From Streptomyces lucensis JCM 4490 (lineage in GTDB: Bacteria; Actinomycetota; Actinomycetes; Streptomycetales; Streptomycetaceae), in assembly GCF_014650035.1 (NCBI RefSeq), contig NZ_BMUE01000002.1, positions 372,001-436,000 on the forward strand: a stretch of 64,000 nucleotides of DNA, written 5' to 3'. Shown here piece after piece: positions 1-8,135 of this stretch (within the stretch, counting starts at the first letter, position 1; the number at the start of each line of letters is the position of its first letter). Made by a program: the position numbers and the translations under genes. The notes beneath the pieces were generated by a model, which worked only from the letters and a program-made list of their open reading frames with translations, was not told where the DNA came from and did not search any database.

Positions 1-325
1 TGCTGGCCTGGGGCGGGTTGAGGACGAAGGTGACGTCGGTGTGCCAGTGGTTGGCGCTGCCCTGCTCGCTGTCGACCGGGAGCACGTTCGGCGCGCCGTC
101 TACGGCGCCCACGGTCGGGTGGGCGGTGGTCAGGTCGCCGAAGTGCCGGGCGAAGGCCTGCTGCCCCGCGTCGTCCAGGTCGACGTCGTCGAAGACGAGC
201 GCCTTGTGGACGCCCAGGGCCTCCCGGATCGCGGAGACCTCCTGCGCCTCCAGCGGCCGGGAGATGTCGACGCCGCTGACACGGGCGCCGATGTTCGCGG
301 TGATCCTGCTGATCTTCAGGGACAT
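1..325 (-). CDS. TauD/TfdA-family Fe(II)/2-oxoglutarate dioxygenase, partial
   Basis: The first 108 residues are present; the 3' end runs off the left edge. The peptide begins MSLKISRITANIGARVSG and reaches the motif NHWHTDVTF, whose H-x-D is the first two thirds of the facial triad that binds iron in TauD-type dioxygenases. The family oxidises alkylsulfonates, sulfate esters or related acids to release sulfite or sulfate. It starts 12 bases after the flavin monooxygenase stop and shares strand with the ABC importer, so it should be the last step of the same sulfur-scavenging operon. The exact substrate cannot be read from sequence. Confidence 0.85.
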   Translation of the reverse strand, partial: MSLKISRITANIGARVSGVDISRPLEAQEVSAIREALGVHKALVFDDVDLDDAGQQAFARHFGDLTTAHPTVGAVDGAPNVLPVDSEQGSANHWHTDVTFVLNPPQAS

Positions 326-337
326 GGGGGATTCCTC

Positions 338-1672
338 TCAGGCGAACGCGGGGGTCAGGTACTGGTTGGCGGGGCGGGGCAGGCCGTAGCGCTCGCGCAG
401 GGTCCGGCGGGGCCCGTACTCGGTGCGCAGCAGGCCTCTGGCGCGCAGCAGCGGTACGACGTGCTCGACGAAGGCGTCCAGGCCGGAGGGCAGGACGGCC
501 GGCATGATGTTGAAGCCGTCGGCGGCTCCTCGCGTGAACCAGGTCTCGATCTGGCCGGCGACCTGCTCGGGCGTCCCGGCGAAGGTGCGGTGCCCGCGTC
601 CGCCGCCGAGCCGGCCGATCAGCTGCCGCACGGTGAGCCGCTCGCGCCGGGCCAGCTCGACCACCAGGGTGTAGCGGCTCTTGGCACCCTCGATGGCGGA
701 CTCGGGCGGCAGGTCGGCGGGCAGCCGCGCGTCCAGTTCCAGGGCGCCGGCCGGGAGGTGCAGCAGGTTCTCCAGGCGGGCCACTCCGTGCGTGTACACG
801 ATGTGGTCCTCCAGCACCTGCTCGTTCGCCCGCGCCTCGGCCTCGGTCGACCCGAGCACCGGCACGATGCCGGGCAGCACCTTCAGGTGCTCGGGGTCCC
901 GCCCGGCCCGTGCGGTACGGGACTTGAGGTCGGTGTAGAAGGCCTGGGCGTCGGCGAGGGTCTGCTGGGCGGTGAACACCGCCTCCGCGTACCGGGCGGC
1001 GAAGGCCTTGCCGTCGTCCGAGGAGCCGGCCTGCACCAGCAGGGGGTAGCCCTGCGGGCTGCGCGGCACGTTGAGGGCGCCCTCGACGCGGAAGTAGGCG
1101 CCCCGGTGCCGGGGCGGGTGGATCTTGCCGTCGTCGCCCCAGACGCCGGCCTCCTTGTCGGCGACGATCGCGTCGTCCTCCCAGCTGTCCCACAGCTTGA
1201 GGGCCACGTCGAGGAACTCGGCGGCGCGGGCGTACCGCTCGGCGTGCGCGGGCTCGGCGTCCAGGCCGAAGTTGCGGGCGGCCTCCGCGCCGGCGGTGGT
1301 GACGATGTTCCAGCCGGCCCGGCCGCCGCTGATGATGTCCAGCGAGGCGAACTTGCGGGCCAGGTTGTAGGGGGAGTTGTAGGAGGTGGAGGCGGTGGCG
1401 ATCAGGCCGATGTGCTCGGTGGCGGTCGCCAGCGCCGTCAGCAGGGTGAGCGGCTCCAGTGCGCCGGCCGGGCGCTGGGCGAGGTTGCCCCACAGCTGGG
1501 GGCCGTCGGCGAGGAAGAGCGAGTCGAAGGTGCCGCGCTCGGCGATCCGCGCCAGCTCGACGTAGTGGGCGAGGTCGACGTGCGCGTACGGGTCGCTCTC
1601 CGGCAGCCGCCACGATGCCTCGTGGTGTCCGGTGTTCATCAGGAACGCGTTGAGGTGCAGCGTGCGGGTCAT
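338..1672 (-). CDS. LLM-class flavin monooxygenase (NtaA/SnaA/DszA type)
   Basis: 444 residues from MTRTLHLNAFLMNTGHHEAS. The N-terminal pattern, the FDSLFLADGPQLWG stretch and the block GRAGWNIVTTAGAEAARNFG are typical of the NtaA/DszA/DmoA branch of luciferase-like monooxygenases, which use reduced FMN from a partner reductase to cleave C-N or C-S bonds. The ATG overlaps the stop of the upstream ATPase gene by 4 bases (ATGA), implying translational coupling and fixing the start; a longer in-frame extension exists but would overlap the ATPase by more than 200 bases. With the sulfonate-type importer and a TauD enzyme next door, desulfurisation of an organosulfur compound is the likely role. 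No flavin reductase is visible in the window. Confidence 0.9.
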   Translation of the reverse strand: MTRTLHLNAFLMNTGHHEASWRLPESDPYAHVDLAHYVELARIAERGTFDSLFLADGPQLWGNLAQRPAGALEPLTLLTALATATEHIGLIATASTSYNSPYNLARKFASLDIISGGRAGWNIVTTAGAEAARNFGLDAEPAHAERYARAAEFLDVALKLWDSWEDDAIVADKEAGVWGDDGKIHPPRHRGAYFRVEGALNVPRSPQGYPLLVQAGSSDDGKAFAARYAEAVFTAQQTLADAQAFYTDLKSRTARAGRDPEHLKVLPGIVPVLGSTEAEARANEQVLEDHIVYTHGVARLENLLHLPAGALELDARLPADLPPESAIEGAKSRYTLVVELARRERLTVRQLIGRLGGGRGHRTFAGTPEQVAGQIETWFTRGAADGFNIMPAVLPSGLDAFVEHVVPLLRARGLLRTEYGPRRTLRERYGLPRPANQYLTPAFA

Positions 1673-2403
1673 GCGTGGTCCTCCGTGACGCCGAGGGCGG
1701 CCAGCAGCCGCTCGCGGTACTCGCCCAGCACCGGCTCGCGGTAGGAGCGCGGGTGGGGACGGTCGATGGTCAGGTCGAGGCCGATCCGGCCGTTCTCCAG
1801 GACGAGGACCCGGTCGGCGAGCACGATCGCCTCGTCCACGTCGTGGGTGACGAGCAGCACGGACGGCCGGTGGCGCTTCCACAGGTCGCGCAGCAGGTTG
1901 TGCATCCGGATCCGGGTGAGCGCGTCCAGCGCCCCGAACGGCTCGTCCGCCAGGAGGAGTTCGGGCTCGCGGACCAGGGAGCGGGCGAGGGCGGCCCGCT
2001 GGGCCTCACCGCCGGACAGCTCCCCGGGCCAGGCCCGCTCCCGGCCCTTCAGGCCGACCTCCTCCAACGCGGCCCGGCCGCGCTCCTCGGCGTCCTTGCC
2101 GTCCAGGCCGAGCAGGACGTTGCCCAGTACCCGGCGCCAGGGCAGCAGCCGGGAGTCCTGGAACACCACCGAGACCCGCTCGGGTGCGGTCAGCCGCCCG
2201 CTCCCGGCCACCCCGTGGTCGAGTCCGGCGACGGCCCGCAGCAGGGTGGACTTGCCCGAGCCGCTGTGCCCGAGCAGGGCCGTGAACTGTCCGGCGGGCA
2301 GGTCGAGGTCGATGCCGTCGAGGACCGCGCGGCCGCCGAACGAACGCGTCAGGCCCCTCAGCCGGACGGCGGGCCGGGTCAGTTGCTCAGTGTGCGGCGC
2401 CAC
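1669..2403 (-). CDS. ABC transporter ATP-binding protein, sulfonate/nitrate/taurine type
   Basis: 244 residues from a GTG. Walker A is GHSGSGKST, the signature motif LSGGEAQRAALARSL and Walker B LLLADEP, followed by the switch His in LVTHDVDEAI. This matches the SsuB/TauB ATPase subfamily that energises uptake of sulfonates. The start overlaps the 3' end of the permease gene by 25 bases and the stop overlaps the monooxygenase start by 4, so all three are one transcript. Confidence 0.93.
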   Translation of the reverse strand: MAPHTEQLTRPAVRLRGLTRSFGGRAVLDGIDLDLPAGQFTALLGHSGSGKSTLLRAVAGLDHGVAGSGRLTAPERVSVVFQDSRLLPWRRVLGNVLLGLDGKDAEERGRAALEEVGLKGRERAWPGELSGGEAQRAALARSLVREPELLLADEPFGALDALTRIRMHNLLRDLWKRHRPSVLLVTHDVDEAIVLADRVLVLENGRIGLDLTIDRPHPRSYREPVLGEYRERLLAALGVTEDHA

Positions 2404-3230
2404 GACAGCACCCTCCGTTCGATGAGGCGGACCACGCTGTCGGAGACCAGGCCGAAGACGCCGTAGATCAGCAGGCCGACCAGGATGACGTCGCTCTGGC
2501 CGTAGTTCTGCGCCTGGAACATCAGGTAGCCCAGGCCGCTGGTGGCGTTGATCTGCTCCAGGACCACCAGGCCCAGCCAGGAGCCGGTGACACCGAGCCG
2601 GAGCCCCACGAAGAATCCGGGCAGCGCCCCGGGGATCACCACCTGCCGGACGAAGGCGAGCCGCGACAGGCCCTGCACCTCGGCGAGTTCGACGAAGCGG
2701 CTGTCGATGCCGGACAGCGCGGCATGGGTGTTCAGGTAGATCGGTATGTAGACGACGATCGCGATGATGGCGACCTTGAAGGTCTCCCCGATGCCCAGCC
2801 AGAGGATGAACAGCGGGATCAGGCCGAGCGTGGGGATCGCCCGGTTGAGCTGGACGGTTCCGTCGATCAGCGCCTCACCGGTCCGGCTGAGCCCGGAGGC
2901 GAGCGCGAGCAGCACCCCGGCGGTCAGGCCGATCGCGAAACCGTAGCCGGCCCGTTCCAGGGAGGTCAGCACATCGGTGGGCAGCGTGCCCTCGGTCCAC
3001 AGGTGGCCGGCGGTCCTCACCACCGTCCAGGGGGCGGGTATGGCGCCCGGGTCGAGCCGCCCCGCGGCCGAGGCGGCGGCCCACAGGGCGAGCACCACCA
3101 GCGGGCCGAGCAGCCGGGCGGCGGGCAACCGGCGGCCGGGGGAGAGCCGGCGGCGCCTGCGGACCTGGGGCGGGTCCGGGGCCGCCGCGGCGGGCGCCGC
3201 GGTCGTGGTCGTCGTGGTCACGGTGGTCAC
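2379..3230 (-). CDS. ABC transporter permease, SsuC/TauC type
   Basis: 283 residues. A Thr/Ala/Pro-rich cytoplasmic leader (about 35 residues) precedes roughly six membrane segments, and the EAA-type loop appears as ELAEVQGLSRLAFVRQVVIPGALPGFF. That loop contacts the ATPase in binding-protein-dependent importers. The GTG start sits in a GTGA overlap with the stop of the binding-protein gene, which decides the start over a much longer open frame running upstream through that gene. Confidence 0.92.
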   Translation of the reverse strand: MTTVTTTTTTAAPAAAAPDPPQVRRRRRLSPGRRLPAARLLGPLVVLALWAAASAAGRLDPGAIPAPWTVVRTAGHLWTEGTLPTDVLTSLERAGYGFAIGLTAGVLLALASGLSRTGEALIDGTVQLNRAIPTLGLIPLFILWLGIGETFKVAIIAIVVYIPIYLNTHAALSGIDSRFVELAEVQGLSRLAFVRQVVIPGALPGFFVGLRLGVTGSWLGLVVLEQINATSGLGYLMFQAQNYGQSDVILVGLLIYGVFGLVSDSVVRLIERRVLSWRRTLSN

Positions 3231-4270
3231 CTGCGGTACTCCTCGGGTACGGCCTTGGCGGCGATGGACTCGAAGCGGTGGTCGAAGAGCGAGGAGACGT
3301 CGAACTTCTTCACGAAGCCGCCCTCGGCGAGCAGGTCGGCGGTCTCCTGCTCCCACTTGACGGCCTCGTCCCAGCTGGGCGGGAACAGCGGCTTGTTGGC
3401 GAGAGCGGTGATGGACCTGGCCTGGTCCGGGGTCAGGTTCTGGGTCTTGACGTAGAACTCCTCGTTCCAGGCGTCCGGGTGCTCGTACGCCCACACCTGG
3501 CCCTTGGCCCACGCGGGGATGTAGGCGGCGACCGCGGCGGCCTTCGCCGGGTCGGAGAGCACGGACTGCGGGGCCCACAGCAGGTTGAGCAGGTCGACGA
3601 CGTCGGTGGTGATGGTGTGCGCGCCCTTGGACCGGTACTTCTCGAGGTAGGCGGGTGCCTGGCTGTTGGCGAGCGGGGCCACGTCGACCTGGCCGGACTG
3701 GAGCGCGGTCAGGAACTGGTTGCTGGTCAGCGGGACCAGCGAGACGTCGTCGTACTTCAGGCCGGCCTTCTTCAGGGCCCGCAGCAGGACGACCCCCTGG
3801 GCCTGGCCCTGCGAGAAGGCGAGCTTCTTCCCCTTGAAGTCCCCGACCGTGCGGATGTCGCTGCCGGGCTTGGTGGCGAAGAGGTAGTTGGGCTTGCGGG
3901 TGACGCCGATCGCCACGATCTTCGCGTCGAAGCCCTGGAAGTGCGCCTGGATCGGCGGGATGCCCGCGTTGTTCGCCAGGTCGAGGGACTTGGCGCGGAA
4001 CGCGTTGATCACGTCCGGTCCGGCCCCGATGTTCACCCAGGTGGACACCGTGAACGGCAGCTTGGGCAGCTTCGCCAGCCGGAACTGCAGCTGCTGGGTG
4101 CCCTGGTAGGAGGCGATCTTCAGGCTGGTGCCGGCCGGGACCTCGTCGGCCAGCGGCTCGGTGGCGGCGCCCTGGATGCGGGCGGCGGAGTCGCCGTCGG
4201 CGCAGCCGCTGAGGCCCACGGCGGCGGCGGACGCGCCCAGCAAGGAGGTGAGAAAGACACGACGGTGCAT
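3227..4270 (-). CDS. ABC transporter substrate-binding lipoprotein, aliphatic sulfonate type
   Basis: 347 residues. The N-terminus MHRRVFLTSLLGASAAAVGLSGC has two Arg, a hydrophobic core and a lipobox ending at Cys23, so the protein should be a lipid-anchored extracellular receptor. The body resembles SsuA-like periplasmic binding proteins (segments TVGDFKGKKLAFSQGQA and LKKAGLKYDDVSLVPL). It is the first gene of the importer operon. The 5' leader carries a short Cys-rich ORF (4384-4443) and a hairpin, suggesting attenuation control. Confidence 0.92.
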   Translation of the reverse strand: MHRRVFLTSLLGASAAAVGLSGCADGDSAARIQGAATEPLADEVPAGTSLKIASYQGTQQLQFRLAKLPKLPFTVSTWVNIGAGPDVINAFRAKSLDLANNAGIPPIQAHFQGFDAKIVAIGVTRKPNYLFATKPGSDIRTVGDFKGKKLAFSQGQAQGVVLLRALKKAGLKYDDVSLVPLTSNQFLTALQSGQVDVAPLANSQAPAYLEKYRSKGAHTITTDVVDLLNLLWAPQSVLSDPAKAAAVAAYIPAWAKGQVWAYEHPDAWNEEFYVKTQNLTPDQARSITALANKPLFPPSWDEAVKWEQETADLLAEGGFVKKFDVSSLFDHRFESIAAKAVPEEYRR

Positions 4271-4360
4271 GGGATGACTCCCAGGAGGAAAAGAGGGAAA
4301 AGGCAGGAAGAATTCCAGGAAAGGGAATCCGGGGCAAGAGAACTCACGCAGTGGGAAACA

Positions 4361-4375
4361 CGCGCTTCATGCGCG
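4361..4375 (-). promoter_or_regulatory. small hairpin after the Cys-rich leader ORF
   Basis: On the minus strand CGCGC-ATGAA-GCGCG forms a 5-bp stem with a 5-base loop, eight bases after the stop of the short leader ORF and directly followed by TGTTT. The position fits a transcription attenuator read by a stalled or released ribosome, but the stem is short and no competing structure was computed. Confidence 0.3.
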
Positions 4376-4383
4376 GCAATGTG

Positions 4384-4443
4384 TCAGCAACAGAGGGTGC
4401 GACAGCTCGTGAGCGGGGCCATGACCAGGATGTTCCCGGCCAT
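4384..4443 (-). CDS. candidate Cys-rich leader peptide (attenuator) of the sulfonate importer operon
   Basis: A 19-residue ORF, MAGNILVMAPLTSCRTLCC, with three Cys in its last six residues, including a CC pair just before the stop. It lies between the ROK regulator gene and the binding-protein gene, on their strand. A GGGGG tract sits 6 bases before the ATG. Short Cys-rich ORFs are known in mycobacteria to act as cysteine-responsive attenuators: ribosomes stall on Cys codons when cysteine is scarce and the downstream sulfur genes are expressed. The operon content fits that exactly. No homology search was possible, so this rests on position and composition. Confidence 0.5.
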   Translation of the reverse strand: MAGNILVMAPLTSCRTLCC

Positions 4444-4476
4444 GCGCACCCCCTGTCAACATTCCGAGTTTCTGAA

Positions 4477-5688
4477 TTAAATAGCCTCAGGTGACGGGCT
4501 TCGCAGCGCGCCGAACGGATCCCGGAACAGCGTGTCCAGTGCCACCGAACCGCCCGCCGTCGCGAGTACGGAATCCGGGAAACTCGTCGCGTAGACATCC
4601 GCCGCACGTGCCGTGCCCGCCGCCTCCCGCAGCGCGGCGAGGCAGTCCTCGAAGTGCATGACCCCCACCTCGGTCACCACCACGGATTCCGGGTTGAGCA
4701 CGTCGAGCAGCAGCCCGGCCGCCCGGCCCGTCGCCCGGGCCCGGTCCACCAGCAGCCGCCGGGCCACCGCGTCCCCGGCCGCCGCGGCGGCCACCACGTG
4801 CATCGGGTTGGCCGAGCCGATGACCCCGGCCGCCCGCGCCCGCCGGCACAGCGTCCGCTCGCTCAGCTCCGCCTGCAGGCAGCCGGTACGGCCGCACGCG
4901 CACGGCTCGATGCCGCCCGGCACCGGCAGGTGGGCGATCGCCCCGGCCGCCGAACGCGGCCCGTGGTGCACCTCGTCGTTGGTGGCGAAGGCCGCGTCGA
5001 CCATGTTGCCCATGAACAGGTGCAGCACGCTGCGGCTGCCCCGGGCCCGCCCGAACAGCCGCTCCGCGTTCACCAGCGCCCGCGCGTGACCGTCCACTTC
5101 GACCGGCAGACCGGTCCGCGCGCCGAGCAGCGCCCGCACCGGCACCTCGCGCCAGCCCAGCAGCTCGTGCTCCACCACGGTGCCCGACTCCCGGTCCACC
5201 CAGCCGCCGAGCGCCACCCCGACCCCCAGCGGACGGCGGTCCGGGACCGCGGCGAACAGCTCCGCGAGCCCGTCCGCGGCCCGCGCCAGCACCCGGCCCG
5301 GATCGGTCCGCTCGTGCTTCAGCTCCCGCCGGGCCACCACCCGGCCGCGCAGGTCCAGCAGCGCCACCGTCGTGTACGGCACGGCCACATGGACCCCGGC
5401 GACCAGGAAGCGGCGGCCGTCGAGGTCGACGGGGACGTGTGGCCGGCCGACCCCGTTCGAGCGCCGGGGCGCCGACGACTGGCGTATCAGGCCCAGTTCG
5501 GCGAGCCGGGCGCAGTGCTCGGTGACCGAGGCCGGGGACAGCCCGGTCAGCCGGGCGACGGTGCTGCGCGCCACCGGCCCGTGCTCCAGCACCGCACGCA
5601 GCACGACGCTGGCACTGGTGCGCCGCCGGTCGCTGTCGGCGGCACGCGGAACGGGGGAGGCGAGGGTGGGAACCGCGGTACGGGGCAT
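4477..5688 (-). CDS. ROK-family transcriptional regulator
   Basis: 403 residues. An N-terminal winged helix (about residues 20-80, ...RSTVARLTGLSPASVTEHCARL...) precedes a ROK sugar-kinase-like fold with the zinc-type motif CACGRTGC in the family pattern. Such proteins are usually repressors responding to sugars or related ligands. It is transcribed toward the sulfonate importer 206 bases away and is itself preceded by a leader peptide of the sulfur-operon type, so it is probably the local regulator of organosulfur use; its ligand is unknown. Confidence 0.88.
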   Translation of the reverse strand: MPRTAVPTLASPVPRAADSDRRRTSASVVLRAVLEHGPVARSTVARLTGLSPASVTEHCARLAELGLIRQSSAPRRSNGVGRPHVPVDLDGRRFLVAGVHVAVPYTTVALLDLRGRVVARRELKHERTDPGRVLARAADGLAELFAAVPDRRPLGVGVALGGWVDRESGTVVEHELLGWREVPVRALLGARTGLPVEVDGHARALVNAERLFGRARGSRSVLHLFMGNMVDAAFATNDEVHHGPRSAAGAIAHLPVPGGIEPCACGRTGCLQAELSERTLCRRARAAGVIGSANPMHVVAAAAAGDAVARRLLVDRARATGRAAGLLLDVLNPESVVVTEVGVMHFEDCLAALREAAGTARAADVYATSFPDSVLATAGGSVALDTLFRDPFGALRSPSPEAI

Positions 5689-5753
5689 GGGGAAACCGTC
5701 CTCGGGAACGGGGCCGACACGTCTCTCGGAACGAGGGCGCGCCGGGGGGCGCC

Positions 5754-5840
5754 CTACCTCGGACGGCGACAGGTGGCCGTGCCCTGCCGTCGCAGGTCGA
5801 CGTAGCGACGCGACGTGAAGTACCGGGCCTGGGCAACCAT
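5754..5840 (-). CDS. putative leader peptide of the actinobacterial sulfur-operon type
   Basis: A 28-residue ORF whose core, SRRYVDLRRQGTATC, closely matches the pattern seen in many Streptomyces peptides annotated as putative leader peptide (basic RRH/Y-I/V-D-L followed by R and a terminal Cys). Those sit upstream of cysteine, sulfate and sulfonate genes. The stop is 65 bases before the ROK start, and a GCGCC-CCC-GGCGC hairpin follows the stop. No Shine-Dalgarno is evident; TAGCTT lies 7 bases before the ATG, as expected for the -10 of a leaderless mRNA. The upstream 290 bases to bioY show nothing else I can support. Confidence 0.65.
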   Translation of the reverse strand: MVAQARYFTSRRYVDLRRQGTATCRRPR

Positions 5841-6130
5841 GCGCTCGAAGCTAGCAAAACGCCCCCGCGCTGCCCAGACGGCGACCGACGGGCGAGACGG
5901 CCACCGGCCCATTGGCGGAACCCTACAGACGGCCCGTCACCCTCCCGCGTTCCGCGGACCACTCCACCTCAGTGACCGGCATCACGCCGTGTCCGGTGTG
6001 TCCCGCCGTTTTTGTGCGAAGCCCACCAAGCGCCGGTTCGAGCCTTTGTCGAGCGCTGACGGTGATCACCGCACAGGCACCGGTATAGCGTCACGGTGTT
6101 CCCACCTGCCCAGACACCCGCGGAGTCCCC

Positions 6131-6712
6131 ATGAGCACCGCCACCGCCACCGCTCGCCCCGGCGCAGTCCTCGCCGACCTGCTCCCCGCGTCCCGCGTCC
6201 GCGACGCCGCCCTCGTGCTCGGCGGCGCCGTGCTCACCGGTCTCGCGGCCCAGCTGTCGGTCCCGGTGCCCGGGTCCCCGGTGCCGGTGACTGGCCAGAC
6301 CTTCGCCGCGCTGCTCGTCGGCACCTCGCTCGGCGCCCGCCGCGGCTTCCTCTCCCTCGCCCTGTACGCGATCGCGGGCGTGGCCGGCGTGCCGTGGTTC
6401 GCGGGCGGCGCCTCCGGCGCGGGCGCCGTCTCCTTCGGCTACGTCCTCGGCATGCTGCTGGCCTCCGCGGCCGTGGGCGCCCTGGCCCGCCGCGGCGCCG
6501 ACCGCTCCCCGCTGCGCACGGCGGGCACGATGATCCTGGGCGAGGCGGTCATCTACGCGGTCGGCGTGCCCTACCTGGCCCTGGCCGCCCACCTGTCCGC
6601 GTCTCAGGCGATCGCGGCCGGTCTCACCCCCTTCCTGATCGGCGACGCCCTCAAGGCCGCCCTGGCGATGGGCGTGCTGCCCACCGCCTGGAAGCTCGTC
6701 GGCAAGCGCTGA
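6131..6712 (+). CDS. bioY: biotin transporter BioY
   Basis: 193 residues with about six membrane helices. The conserved BioY blocks are clear: AAQLSVPVPGSPVPVTGQTF near residue 38 and the GARRG..SL.LY...G..G.PWF region. BioY is the substrate-binding S component of energy-coupling-factor transporters. No EcfA/EcfT genes are adjacent, as is common for solitary BioY. A TATAGC hexamer at 6084-6089 may be a -10 element, but no convincing -35 was found. Confidence 0.93.
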   Translation: MSTATATARPGAVLADLLPASRVRDAALVLGGAVLTGLAAQLSVPVPGSPVPVTGQTFAALLVGTSLGARRGFLSLALYAIAGVAGVPWFAGGASGAGAVSFGYVLGMLLASAAVGALARRGADRSPLRTAGTMILGEAVIYAVGVPYLALAAHLSASQAIAAGLTPFLIGDALKAALAMGVLPTAWKLVGKR

Positions 6713-6724
6713 CGGGGCAGTCCG

Positions 6725-8065
6725 TCAGTCGGAACTGATGCCGTGGTTCCTGCGGAAGAGGTTCGCCGGGTCGTAGGTCTCCTTCAGCCCGGCGAGCCTC
6801 TTGCGTGTCTGAGGGTCGTACAGCCCGTCGCCGCGGTCGCCCGCGCCGAACGCGAAGTTGAGCGACCGGCCGAGCGTGTCGTCGGCCAGCAGCGCGAACG
6901 CCGGGTCCAGCACGGCCCGCGCCCGGTCCCGCTCCCCGACGCCCACCACCCGTACCAGGAACCGCCCCTCCCGGTACGGCACCGCGTTCGGCGCCGGCCT
7001 GGCCAGCGCGCCGCCCAGGTGGTTGACCAGCACGACACACATCAGGTCCGCCTCCGGGCCGGTGAGCCGCAGCAGCTCACCGGCCCGCTCGACGTCCAGC
7101 TCCCGCAGCACCGCGCTGTCGCCGCAGTAGGCGTGCGGGGCCGGGGGGTCGTTGTGGATGGTGTGACTCTGCGCGTACGGCATCACGCGCAGCGAGTCCG
7201 ACACCACCGGGCCGATCTTCCGCAGCGGGGCGGTGACGTCCTCGCCGTCCTCACCCGTGTACGCGACGGTGACCGAGACGAGGTACGTGCCGCGCAGGTG
7301 CGGGGGCAGGGTGGGCGCGTCCGGATACGCGACGGCGGTGAAGGACGAGGTCAGACCGTCCGGCACGGTCCGCGTCCAGGCCTCGTACGCCCGCAGCACG
7401 GCCGCCGGGTCCACCACGCGCCCGTCGAAGGCGAGCGAGCCGCCGTACAGCGTCCGCACCGGAACGAGCCCGATCTCCAGTTCCGTGACGACGCCGAAGT
7501 TCTGCCCGGCGCCGAGCAGCGCCCAGTACAGGTCGGGCTCGGAGGTCCGGGTCACGTGCCGCAGCGCGCCGTCGGCGGTGACGACCTCCAGCCACCGCAC
7601 ATGGTCGGCCGCGTAGCCGAACTCACGTGCCAGGATGCCGAAACCGCCGCCCAGGGTGTACGAGACCGCGCCCACACCGGGCGACGAGCCGTTCAGGGGC
7701 GCCAGCCCGTGCGGCTCGGCCGCCGCGACCACCTGAGCCCAGGTCGCCCCGGCCTGCACGCGCGCGGTACGGGTCCCGGGATCGACCGTGACCCCGTTCA
7801 TGCGCCTCGTCGTCACCAGCAGCCCGCCCCGGTAGCCGTCGGGCAGCCCGTGCCCGCTCGCCTGCACCCCGACGGGCAGGCCCCCGGCCGCCGCGTGCCG
7901 GACGGCCGCCACCACACCGGCGGCCGAGCGGACGGGCGCGATCAGGTCGGGCCGCTGGGTGAAGCCGAGCTGGAAGCCGGCTAATTCGTCGTCGTAACCC
8001 GGGTCACCGGGACGGAGGAAGGCGAGGTCCGCGTCAGCGTCGCTGTAGGTCATGGGACGCAGCAT
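6725..8065 (-). CDS. FAD-binding oxidoreductase, BBE (berberine-bridge) family
   Basis: About 446 residues. The PCMH-type FAD domain is at residues 40-210 with VGVQASGHG, whose His is the expected covalent flavin site, and LGGGFGILAREFGYAADH. The C-terminus YDPQTRKRLAGLKETYDPANLFRRNHGI is the BBE motif. These enzymes oxidise sugars, alkaloids or polyketide intermediates with O2. Start choice is uncertain: GTG 8083, ATG 8065 and ATG 8053 are all in frame and none has a good ribosome binding site. The first two lie in or beside a perfect inverted repeat, so initiation may be leaderless and repressor-controlled. Confidence 0.85.
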   Translation of the reverse strand: MLRPMTYSDADADLAFLRPGDPGYDDELAGFQLGFTQRPDLIAPVRSAAGVVAAVRHAAAGGLPVGVQASGHGLPDGYRGGLLVTTRRMNGVTVDPGTRTARVQAGATWAQVVAAAEPHGLAPLNGSSPGVGAVSYTLGGGFGILAREFGYAADHVRWLEVVTADGALRHVTRTSEPDLYWALLGAGQNFGVVTELEIGLVPVRTLYGGSLAFDGRVVDPAAVLRAYEAWTRTVPDGLTSSFTAVAYPDAPTLPPHLRGTYLVSVTVAYTGEDGEDVTAPLRKIGPVVSDSLRVMPYAQSHTIHNDPPAPHAYCGDSAVLRELDVERAGELLRLTGPEADLMCVVLVNHLGGALARPAPNAVPYREGRFLVRVVGVGERDRARAVLDPAFALLADDTLGRSLNFAFGAGDRGDGLYDPQTRKRLAGLKETYDPANLFRRNHGISSD

Positions 8066-8107
8066 GGCCGCATAACCTGTCACCTTCCGACAGGTTATGC
8101 GGCCATG
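8063..8107. repeat. perfect 19-bp inverted repeat with 7-base loop
   Basis: Arms 8063-8081 and 8089-8107 are exact reverse complements around the loop ACCTTCC. The core ATAACCTGTC...GACAGGTTAT is unusually AT-rich for this genome. It covers the start region of the BBE oxidase and lies between it and the stop of the permease gene upstream on the same strand. It could be a repressor operator or a bidirectional terminator; there is no T-run on either side, which favours an operator. Confidence 0.8.
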
Positions 8108-8135
8108 TTGGGGAGCGTTTCCGGCCGGGGCCGGA

